Source: Zerene cesonia (lineage: Eukaryota; Arthropoda; Insecta; Lepidoptera; Pieridae). From it: 64,000 bases of DNA. Below the pieces are notes generated by a model. That model searched no databases, had not been told where the DNA came from, and saw only the letters and a list, made by a program, of their open reading frames with translations. Each line of letters begins with the position of its first letter. Position 1 is the stretch's first letter. A program made the position numbers and the translations under genes. Below are positions 26,501-38,500 of this stretch, in pieces. The stretch lies in NCBI RefSeq assembly GCF_012273895.1, contig NC_052122.1:7192001-7256000 (forward strand), in the 5' to 3' direction.

Positions 26501-29500
26501 TAATAATTACAAAATGTAGTTATTAGCATATGTACAAGTTATTTGCGGTTATTATTATGTTAGCGACAGTTTTCCATCAGCGCACTAGCATTGGAAGCGG
26601 TTTCACGGCTAAAGCGATGCGGGCTTTGCTAACAGCAATTTGCTTTTAAACGTTGCGTTTAAAATTCAACCGGTCGTGTAGCCGCCATTCCCTTTTGACC
26701 TTCGCTTCCCTCTCAAGCTATTCGGATCCTCGGACCTGTAACATTTCGCAAGTTTCTATTGTTGGGACACTAATTGATATTTAAGACTGAAATTAAACAA
26801 GAAACAGTCGCAGCTCGGGTGATTAGCAGTTGAAATCGAAAGCTATAACAAAGCAAAAAGGAGTCTCAAGCGCCTTGTATTTAATGACGATGCAAATCAT
26901 AGTTAGACCATGTGGGTAAATAAATTGTGAACGTGATGCATACTGCACATAGATAAACAAGTGCATACGCATGGGCCGGTAATTGCAACTGATGAATATC
27001 TCCATACCATTGGAGTGCCAGCTCTGTATCACGCCAAATATATCTCATTACGGAAGTTGTACTATGTAATTTTACATAGATGTTGCCATGTAAGAAATGT
27101 GATGGTGAAAAATGGAGCGAAGTGTAGCACGCGAAATTATTGTAGGCGATAAATACCGATTCCTGTTTGTAGAATACAACTGTTCTTCCGACTCCATTAT
27201 GCGGTGCTGGGCCGAGCGCCGGCTGCCACCTTTAAATGGTTACGTATAAAAATGCGGAAGTTGCCTAATGCGACGCGTGCTCACTACACCTGTGCCTTAA
27301 ATATTTAAAGTGAAAAAAAAACACATTAAACTTAGCACAAATTATGTTTCAAAAGCTTTATTCTATGGAATAGTAAAATATTTCTACCCTAATTTTCTTT
27401 GATTACTCATATAATAAAGACACATGCAATAAAGACCGACATTATCCTAAATTTAGTTTTTCGAACAAGTTGAAACATAGATGAATGGAAATTTATTAAA
27501 TTAATATCTCAAAACAACAAAAAATGTGATTATATGAAAATGCAATAAATTTTTATAACTAATATATATAATCGAATTGAATATATATTACCTGCTATAG
27601 GTACATTATTTTAGCATAAACTCATTACACTGTAACAAATCACAATTTGATATTAATTACTTTATATCTGGGCATTGTGTGGCTCTATTATTATAGATAT
27701 GTATACTATACACTATACGTATTGCAATTAGTTCAGTATTTATTCGCCTATTCGATTATATTGGTGAGACAAAATATTGAAATTGCCGAACAATACCTTG
27801 TGATAGTAACAGTAAGTACCTACACGCTGCATTTACAATTCATTCAGTTAATTATTCCGACACTCGCAAACAACAAAAGTGGTGGCTACTTCCAATCCGA
27901 CGGTTCTCTCCAACCTTGTATGCGATTCAATCACGTAATCGTGTTGGGCTGTTTTTCAATTTAATATATTTTAGACGTTGATTTTTTTTTCTGCTTTTGT
28001 TATATTTAATCACTCTAGCATGACTATTCTTAAGTATTATAGGGCAGACGTAGAGATTTCACTTGCGGACCTTGTCCAGAAGGCGCTTATTTACGGTTCA
28101 TTGATACTTTATTTGCCTTGCACAAGCGCAAATATATGAATTAATATTTTCGCTTGTTTTGAGCTTGATACACGCGACTTCATATCCTTCAATACATTGA
28201 TTGTATACCATAGAGTCTCGATAGGTCGAAGCTCGCATGTATCAAGAATCAAGATCCTAGAATGACATGAAAATATTATGTAATCCAATAACGCAATGTT
28301 GTCATAAGTACGATGTAATACAATATGCTGATCCTAATAATACATACATACAGACGAAGATAGAACCTCCTCATTTTTGTTTTTGGAAATCGGTTAAAAA
28401 CACGTGCGGCCCTCTTTCTGGACAAAATAAAACAGAATCAATGCTATCATAATACATAATAACGGTATTCTGGGGTAACCAATCATCGAATTGATTATCC
28501 ATCAATTATTATAAGTTTGAACCTATTCCTCGTGTAATATATTTTCGTTATTATGAGCTTTCTATTGTTTATTATTAGTTAATGTAGATTAGAACACACG
28601 CTTGTAGAAAACTTTTAACATTACCTAGATTAGAGTATAGCCGTTACTGCTACGCTGCTGCTTTGATGTATTTTTGATGGATTACTTACCACTCTTAAAT
28701 TAATTTTATTTTCTATTAAAATCACTACATTGTATGCTGCTTGTAATATTAAACAATTATGCTTTTAATCCGATTACAGTACTAATTGTTAAAACTTCAT
28801 TCGTGGAAACTGTGGAATATTATGTTTCGCAATTAAATCCTCTTACAGGAATGCATACGTATTTTATCAAATATGTACACGATTATGAAAATTGTAATTT
28901 AACATTCGTACACTCAAAATATATTAAGGTTATTCAGCTACCGCATAATGACCTTATGTATCGCAGGTAATATATATACATATATTTAAATGTAATCATT
29001 CTATTTTATATAAATAGTAAAACGTGACTTAAAATTTTCTCTATTTGTGAATCATATGTTACGTAAATATAACATGTTTCTATGCAATAAGTTTAAAACA
29101 TTCATGTTTTACTCATACTCCGGCTATTGAGCATGCTTACGATTTACACGTTCAAATATTTCCAAGGCTAGTCTGTAAATTTAAAAATAAATAACTAGAA
29201 CTAACTCTCTGAGCGAATGTTTGAATAGCAACTTTGATGGAGCTGCATCACAAAGGAATAAAGAAGCGAGAGTATAGTACATTGCGAAAATCCGTGCCAT
29301 TACTCCGTCAATAATGTTTTAACTGAATAGCAATTAATGTGAACATTTCTCTGCACGGTGTAGATAACATTGATTTATTTGTCGAAGACAAAGAAGTCTT
29401 TTAAATAGCCCTCATGTATGAGTCAGCGCAATAATTGTCGCAATTGCTGCAAACAATGAAGTTGGTTCTGTTATTTGAAAAGTAGCCATATTGCATTTCA

Positions 29501-32500
29501 CGTTTAGAAATAGATACATATATGGATCCAATAGTTTTTATTTTTTTTATGATTAAGTTGTCGAATTTATTTTCATAGTTTTTGTATACAAACAATAGAT
29601 ATGCAAATAATTTAGTAGAAAAATTTCGATCGCTAAAATTCGTTGGTTTTTAATGAACCGCCTTTATAAATAATAGAAACATAAACTTGTAATATTTTTA
29701 AAAACATTAACACTTTGTTAAAACACCAATAATAAAATAATACAATATAAATATAACTGTACCATGGACGTGCAGTTTGGGCGTCAAATATTATTTTCAC
29801 TGTAAACATTTGTTTAACAACAAAGTTAATTCAACGTGTTCCGGAGTTGTTGGCAACTCTACGTGTTGCAGAGTTGACAACGGCATGTTGAAGTGCTCGC
29901 GGTCTAGGTGCGACATCATTAAAAATAGTTGCCAGCAACATTTACTTACAATGTTGATCAACTGATGCTCAATAAATGTTCAATGTTACGTGCTTCAACG
30001 AATATAAACGTCAATCGTGGCAACTGATCTGATCCCCGTTACTTTAAGTAAACAATTGTTCTTATAAAATATCAATAGTCTTTAAAAAATATCACTATAT
30101 ACTACGTGACTGCAGGGAAATGACAATTCCAGTCTACCTTCCCCAAAAGGATATCAATCATTAGAAACGAAGGTTAAAGTGATTTATTGATACTTTCTGT
30201 GAATTAGTCAATAAAAATTTTTCATTTCAAATTGGGATATTAATTTAGATAATAGTTAAGGTTTAATTTTTACGCTTAAAAATACGAGCATTGGACGCCA
30301 GGAAATTAGAAGTAGAGTATATATACACCTTACATGTGCGCATAATTTTTTAGGACTTACATCTTTTCAGATGACCAAAATTCTATGACGTTTTAAATAC
30401 CAAAATGCGGCTCGTACTGATGTGGTAGAAGCACATTAATAATATTATTTCTCATTTATAAACCACCAGCGTGACCTGCGGCGTCACTCCCGTGACACCC
30501 GGGTAACATGTAGCATATGTACTATCCAGACTATAATTTATCTCATTATTCATCCATTTATACTTATTATTTATTACTATTTACTTTTGCGTTTATATAT
30601 TGCATATATTAGTAGGATTATTCGAAAGTATCTACGCATATTGTTCCTACATTAATTAAACCCAAATCCTATCCTATTGTATTTTGTATATGAGTTTTGA
30701 ATCGAGAAGTTGTACAAAATTAATAACTGTCGTCTAAAAACGAATAATTGAGTAAAGTGGTCTCATTAACAAACCGATGTCCATATAGTATAAAATATAC
30801 GATTTAACTGATTGGAGAATGTAGCCCTTATAAATGATACAGCACGCCATCTTAAATTGTTACTGAACCATTTTTCGGGAGTCAGACAAGTCGAATAGAT
30901 AGATGTATAGAAATTAAACGTCGGCATTTTGTGTTGGTTCTACTGTCTGTTCAATGCCCCGCTTTGTAAGACACCCGTCGTCTAAAGTCCTTTGCTGAAA
31001 CCCAAATGTCATTGACTTTCACTGTTCGCCTTTATACAAACGTTTTTAACTATGAATCGTTCGAGTATTCTATTTATTACCTTTCATATAAGTCTATAAT
31101 TGATGGTGCATTTGGTTGTTCTTCACATAACAGTGTTAGAGATAATTGTGGTTATGTCAATTATGTAATACAAGTTTTCTGGTACAAGGTAGCATCCGTC
31201 AGTTATCATCACATTGAGTATTTTTTTATCAGAAGAAAAAAAATAATTATACAATGAAGGCAATATTAAAGTATATGAAATTTATATATAAAACATTTTT
31301 AAGATGAAACGTCGATGCATTAAATGAAAAGCACGAATGCAATGCAGACATAATCAATTCATCTTAATTATTTTTATAATTATGTCGAATGGCGACTCTT
31401 CTTTTTGATAAATCGAAGTTTTATTTAACGCTCTCGGTGAATAAACTTTGGCTAGACTATCGACAGTTCATACAATATCGATTGTTTCATATTTACTACT
31501 ATACAAAGAGCATGAAGTTAAATACCCATAAGGATTATATTTTGTAAAATATACCTTGAGACTACTGAAAAATAGTCATTTAATTTAAAAATATATCACG
31601 TTTGAAATATATTTTTAAACTAAATGATTATAATACATATAATAATAAATCAGAAGTCAATCGTTACGCTGATTTCTGTTTTTATAATATTCATTAAAAG
31701 TTACACGTTAAAATATTTGGATATATTATACAATGGAACATTAAATTGAATTGACTTGGCTTTCGAAAGTACATCAGTAAACTTATAAGTATGTACTCGG
31801 CTTACGTGAAATGCTGAAGAACCAACAAACTAGTTTTTAAAAGACTGTAAAGTTGGTTGAGTTTTAGTTTGTGTATGATTCCAATAACTTCATTTTCATT
31901 TGAACTTTTTCAATAGTAATTGTGAAATTTAATGTAACAAGCAAACAACCGAATCAGCACTGTCAATTTATTTAAAAGAGAATTTAAGCTATTTATCGAA
32001 ATCCTTAATCGTCCTTAATCACCTTAATCACATAGTCGTCTCTAATGTAGCATATGAATTAATATCCTCATGCTATTTCCACCGATAGTCACACTTTTTT
32101 ACATTATTTGCCCAGACCCCAGGGAACATGCGATGTAATGTGATAACGCTCATCCGTTGTCGCAGGTAACGAGTTGGCCTCGCCTCTACTTTCATAATAC
32201 TTATACTAATGGCCTCCCTTTTATTGACTTTAATTTAACTGGAACGCTTTTTGCAACGGCAATTATTAACACTCACTAAGTAGCATATGGAATTCATCGT
32301 TCATATTTAATTAATGTAATTCAGTAGTTGAATGTATTAGTCGTCGCTTTAACCGGTTCTATTATTTGCGTGCACACATTCGTACAATATACGAATGTTT
32401 GTGCTGATGCACGGTAAAGCCTATTGTAAATATCGTAGTATAGGCACTTGTGGGTTTGCGTATTCGTGCAAATGTGAATGACCGGCAATATATGAGTCTA

Positions 32501-35500
32501 GATTTGGGAAGCGCTGGTTCAATATCCGGCGCCGAAACTACAACCGTGAGTCCACTCCAGATAAGCCTTATTAGCTCAGACAGGGTTGACGTTACTGTAA
32601 AAACGTATTAGTAATTAATGGCCAAATTTTATTTATTGTTTGGTATAAGTTATCGAGGCGGAGGCGTTTCAGTGGTCGGACTTTACAGCGAAAAACTGAG
32701 GGTTCGAGATCGGACTGCAAAAATATAGTATTATTTTTCAATGTATCTGACATCTGCACATTATTCACATAACTAGTGCTAGAAGCGGAGCGAGGGAGCG
32801 ATATAGCGAGGGAAAATATCGCGAAGAAACCGACGTATCGAAGAATTAAAAAGTTAATCATGACATCTGCCAACCGGCACTTGGTCAGCGTGGTGACTTA
32901 TGATGATATACACATAAGAGTCCCGTGTCTCTCCAGTGGGACTATATAAGCTAATGGTGATGATGGTTAGTTGTTTTTAGATAATTATTTTAATTAATCT
33001 GACGTTGCGTATTGACCTTAATTGTTTTTTTTACATTGTTACATCTAAACAGAAAATACGATACGATTTACCTTCAAGTATACGATATATAATTCATACA
33101 TCTTTTAACTATGTCAAAAATCTTTCCTGTTTCTTATGACATTATTTTTTTTATATAAAATATACGTAAAAATTTATAAGTTTAACGTTTTACAACACAG
33201 AATAAAGTATTAGGATATATTTATACATAAGTTTATATATTGTTTATAAAGTATTCCCTAATTTGTCCAAGAGTATTAAATTCTGCTGGAAATAAAAAAA
33301 AGAATTAAGTATCATAAAATATATCAGTCTAATAAAATGTAAGTATCAAAACATATTTGCGTTTTATTTCCATGTATAGCTTCGTCTTTTCTTGAAAAGA
33401 AAAATGCTAAATATGCGCAACCGTAATGCAAGTATAAACATTTTTTAATAATTAAAATAATTTTTCATTACTTTGCTTATACAGTATTTAATAAACGTTG
33501 AGTGCAACGCAATCTGTACTACGATAAGATCACATTAGCAGCCCACTGGATGCAGAACTAACGGCATCGCCTATCCCATCCGCAATAGATATTAATATTT
33601 TGCTTAGAAGGCCTTCGCTCCAACCGCGCCTAGAACGTACAATATTTATGGGGTAGAAATATATTTATTACGTATATTTTCAGCACCACTTAATAAAACA
33701 CATTGTATTAGTTAAATTAACAGAATTTATTATCACTTTATTCTTGAGAATACGTTGAAAGTTATAATAAAATCAATTGCGATACAAAGCTATAATATGT
33801 CACTTGCTGGTGTGCAGTGTCATGACGTGACGAACCAATGCATTAGAGGTATGAAAATCTTCCTTGCACACGCCGCAGTTATAATTGGGTCCATTGTAAA
33901 AATGAATTTTCAATAAATGACGGCTCAAACTCTTTTTTGATGTGAATATTTTACGACATTGCAAACAACGCAACCCGTTGTCCGTATGCTTATATAAGAC
34001 GTGGCTTTGTAGAGCTGGCAGCGAATTGAATGACCGTTGACACCAGTTGCATACTGTTGCCCCTGGCGGATGTATTGCGCTCATGTGATTGGATAGATTA
34101 CGCTTACTTTTGAATGTACGGTGACACAATTCGCAAACGAAATTCGTACTTTCTGGATGCTTGTATTTGTAATGATTACGGAGAGCAATCTGCGTTGGAA
34201 AGTTTTTTCCACATTCAATACAAGATGCATCGCTTTTAGCGCATTCGTCTTCATGGCTATCTAGGATATCTTTTGTTGCAAACGTTCGATAACATGCTTT
34301 GCATCTATGATCATAGCGATGCATGTAGCGTACATGTTTCTGTAAACTCATCAACGATGAATATTTCTTGTCACATGTTGTGCACCAGACCTCGACTTGA
34401 TCTTCAGGATGTTTTAGTAAGTAATGTGCTTGGAGAGTGCTCTTTGTTTTGTACGATTTTCCACATTGAGTGCACGAGTGACCATCTTCATTTAAGCATC
34501 TGTTATCACCATTCAACATGTCATGCAATACAGCTGTCGATGCCCGAAGATGTTCATCAATCATATCAGAATCCAAATGCTCTACGTCTATTTCTATATT
34601 TGCCACGTTTATATCGGTACTCATGTTTAAACTTATATAGCAATAAATGCCTACACATTTATTAAGAATGACAAATAAAAAAAACGCGTTTTTTTTTTCG
34701 AGTGTGTCACATTACTAGACAAAGAGGTTGAAATATAAAAATGGTAATTAAATGTTTTTTACAAAAAAAAATGTAATGAAACCTTTTTAGCTTCGCTGAG
34801 AACTATTTGGTAGGTTATAAATTTTTATTCTATCGGCAGTCCCTATGACTGGTAAGTTTTTTTTATACAAACTGTGCGCCTTTTTATCCGATTTTTGGAT
34901 ATTTTTATTTGACAAGCACTTTAGCGTTACGGGTGATACATGTAAAAAAAAGCAAAATATGGCGCCAAGTCTATTCAAACCTTTTTTTTTATTTTATATG
35001 GCGATTACAATAACTTTTTTACGAAAAGGTATTTCGTACATTGAAGTCGTAAGTTTGTATAATATTATTTTTTTTTAATTATAATAACCGTCACGTAAGG
35101 GCTTATTGAGTGATTCACACTTTGATATGCAAACCATAGCTCTTCGTATTTTTATCCGCATACGTATTTGGCTATCTCGTTGCAATTCTAAGTTTTTGTA
35201 CACTGCGTTTATTATTTTTATTATTACTAACAAACAATTTATTTATCTTCTTTTAATATGAATTTAGGTAATAAGTTTTCATATAAAAATTGCGTCACGT
35301 TATTAGAATTTTATTTTTATCTTTATTGATAGAGTGTGGTTGTAGGTATGGTCTCTTTCGTTGTTGAAATTTTAACATGATGATTTTCCTGTGTTTCTTC
35401 ATACTTCAGGAGCCGAATATATATAATTACAAGTTTAAACACTCGATGTGGCTAATTCATAATCATTTCTTAACAAAACCATTGAAAAGCTTTATGCTCG

Positions 35501-38500
35501 CCTTCAGATCGGGTGATTAAACTTGTGAATAAATTTGGAATCACACAAATATTACAAGTATTCGTGAATGCAAGAGATGTGAATTATACAGATTACATAT
35601 ATAATTTTTTGGCGCCAGTTGACACGATTCCAAATTCGAAATTCGTTTCTTTTTTGTGATGTCCGCATGACGCGCGTGTGTGTAAACATGTACGGTGGTT
35701 TGTTTATGGCGTCGCAGTGAGATCGGCCGCGGCACTCCGCTCGCCGCCTGGAAGGACCAACAGGCGACTTACGCGGAACGAGAGTCGCTACCATTCTGGT
35801 GAGTCATACTATAAAGAACCTATCGCTCTCCATAGACGTATTATATTGGTTGTGTACGTGTGATGTCATTCTTTGGGTTCCATTTTGTGTCGGGTCAATC
35901 TGCAAATGACACTTGCCTATCTTAATCTGTACTTCCTTGTTGGTTTACTGATTCTCAGACAAAATATATTTTATGTATGTAGTGCGTCGAACACCAATTC
36001 CAACAAATAAAGTTAGACGTTACTACTTTCATTATTTTTAATAGTCTCATTAGGATTTGATGCTTGTTGGTTTAATGCAAATTTATTTATTTAATATTAA
36101 AAAGAAGATTTAAAATCTTCTTTTTAAAAATTACCATTAAAAATATATATGAATACATATATGAAAAACACACATACAAGTAAACTAAAAATCAAACAAA
36201 GACACTTCTAAGGCATTAGTAATAATTATATTTTAACACACACTCTTCATACTTTGTACTATTTCATTAACCGTCTTCCTTAGCAATAACTAACATGGTT
36301 ATATTTTTTTATCATTAAGCGACTGAATGTAGCTTCCTAATCCATAATAAAATGCATCAAGTGTATATTTGCTTTAAGTTACGCTGCGAATAGACCTGTA
36401 CGATTATGTTATCTATATACAAAAATATTCATAATATTTATTACCTACTTATATCATGCAATACATCATATAATTTATTTCATCATCAGTTTAATTCCAA
36501 TGGAAACTCTGCTGAATGTATAAGATAAAAAAAAATTGGATATCGAATCAAACATGTCATAAAATATGTATGCCAAAAAAAATGCTTTTCGGACTAATAA
36601 CATCTATGTTTACTACTGTGGAATGTGTAATTCTACTATTTTCCGGTAGCAGGTTAGCGACCTGATTGCTAAGAACACGGAAGCGTTACACGCTTTGAAG
36701 AACTTTGATATTGGTAATTGCCATCTTTGAGAAGGAGAATTGTTTTAAGAAATATTACCAATTATGCTTTCATACGCCATTTATTTTACTAGTATTAGAA
36801 AAAAGTTATCATCAGTATTAGAATTCATTAATCGGATTCCCTTTTATAATATTGGAATTATTGCGGAGGCTAAAACTGAGAATTGCCTTATGAAAGGATT
36901 GGTTGATGATTCTACTGCTTTATAATATAAAGTAATACACATCGGGGCCGCTGTACAGTGTACATGTTATATAACACTGCCCTATCGTATACTCTACAAT
37001 AAATAAGAACCGGCATGACAAGTTTCAAGAAAATGACTCACAAATCCGTATCGTAAACGAAACTTGCAAATGTATTATACACCAGCGTTAAGTTATCGTT
37101 ACAGAACGAAGTACGAGTGGAATTAATTTTGAATATATTTGTGCGTGTTAATATTTCGTTATCGGAACCATGAGCCCGGTACGAAACCTAGGCCTGGACG
37201 AAATGCCACATTAAAACTATTTATAGTGTAAACTTCTGCTCTCCTGTGTAACTTTAACCTTTCCTAGGCTTATAAATACAATGTTATTGCATTGTTATTA
37301 TAAAATAACTTATTGAAATCCAAAGTAAGACGGATCAATAAACTTAAGAAAGCGGACAGAATAAAAAAGATGTGATGTTAGTGTTATGGCGCTATGCTAT
37401 TGGATATAGCGACAGTAGAATTGCAAAGCCTGTTTTCTGCAAGTTGTATCGGCGCGACCTCAATCCCAAATTTATACCGACAATTAATTTCTGTCAAAAT
37501 AACGTAGGTGTTGCGATTTCCCGGAACAGATAGACATATAGAAGATAAGATGCTAATTTTTGAAGGTAATTATTCCATAAAGAAATTAAGATTTAAGATT
37601 TTGCAGCAGGATCTTTTTGTGATGATACATTTGCGTCCTCTCGATTAGCTTTATTATGAAACGGAACGAGTCTTTAACCATTCTATAGGCTTTATTTTAT
37701 TAAAAAATTGTATAAAAACGTATCAGAATTCAAATGTAACCAATAAAAAGTAAAAAATCAAAATAACTCTGTTACTGCGCATCAAATCCATTCATCTCTG
37801 AATCTGTCCTTATTTACCATTTACGAAAATACGTTTTCTTCTCGGTGTAGGTGACGGGCTCACGTTTTCCATTGAATAACCCGCAGCATTCGTCCTTTAT
37901 GCCAATACGACGAATAGCAGACAATAAGTCGCTTCGAGCACAGGATTATCCGTTATATCAACTTCCAGGAATCACATATTCGCATCGCGTTTCATAGTTT
38001 TGCGTTTCTTTTTATCTGAAACTCAGTTCTGTGTCATCGTTTCTCGCTCATATATAGCTTATGAAATTTTTAAATAACCTCCCTTGTAATTTGGATTGAA
38101 TAAAGGAAACCGTTTATAAGGATGTGTGTTGTTAAATAGAAAACAAATTTTACAAATATCAAAAGGTCTCCAATATGAACGCATAAAATAAGTACGACGG
38201 ATTCAGTATAATTTGAATACTTAGTCTTCCTGTGTATAATAGTAATATATTTAAATTGACTAGCGCACTTTTAAATTTGTTAAAATAAGCGTTCATTAAT
38301 GAAAATTACATATAGATAGTATCAATAGTCCAAATAGCATACTTACGTCTTCATATATTTGAATCCTAATTGTTCAGCTGTTCGCACACACAACGGCCAA
38401 CAATGAATAAAGCATACTTATAATAATTACATTTAATATATACCGGTATGACCACTGGTATGATAATAGGCCATTGTTGACTTTTTATCCATTTAACAAT

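Larger units (their letters stand above)
20502..35717 (+). other. DIP2 intron region between exon 2 and exon 3b
   Basis: 15.2 kb containing alternative exon 3a (23622-23735) and the nested minus-strand zinc finger gene (33800-34624). It also holds repeats at 24718, 26161, 26312, 30463 and 32655, and CpG-richer patches at about 20590-20840, 26560-26760 and 27180-27300 that fit no protein. Other open frames here are short and unsupported. Confidence 0.65.

Noticed and set aside
27647..27964. 105-codon plus-strand open frame rich in Tyr, Leu and Ile
   Set aside because: Composition is that of AT-rich intron DNA. There are no motifs, splice context or family resemblance.
32592..32873. 93-codon minus-strand open frame with a hydrophobic start
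   Set aside because: It lies across a tRNA-headed SINE; the apparent signal peptide is an accident.
34273..34665. 130-codon plus-strand open frame
   Set aside because: Antisense shadow of the zinc finger gene; regular Cys and His codons on the other strand create it.
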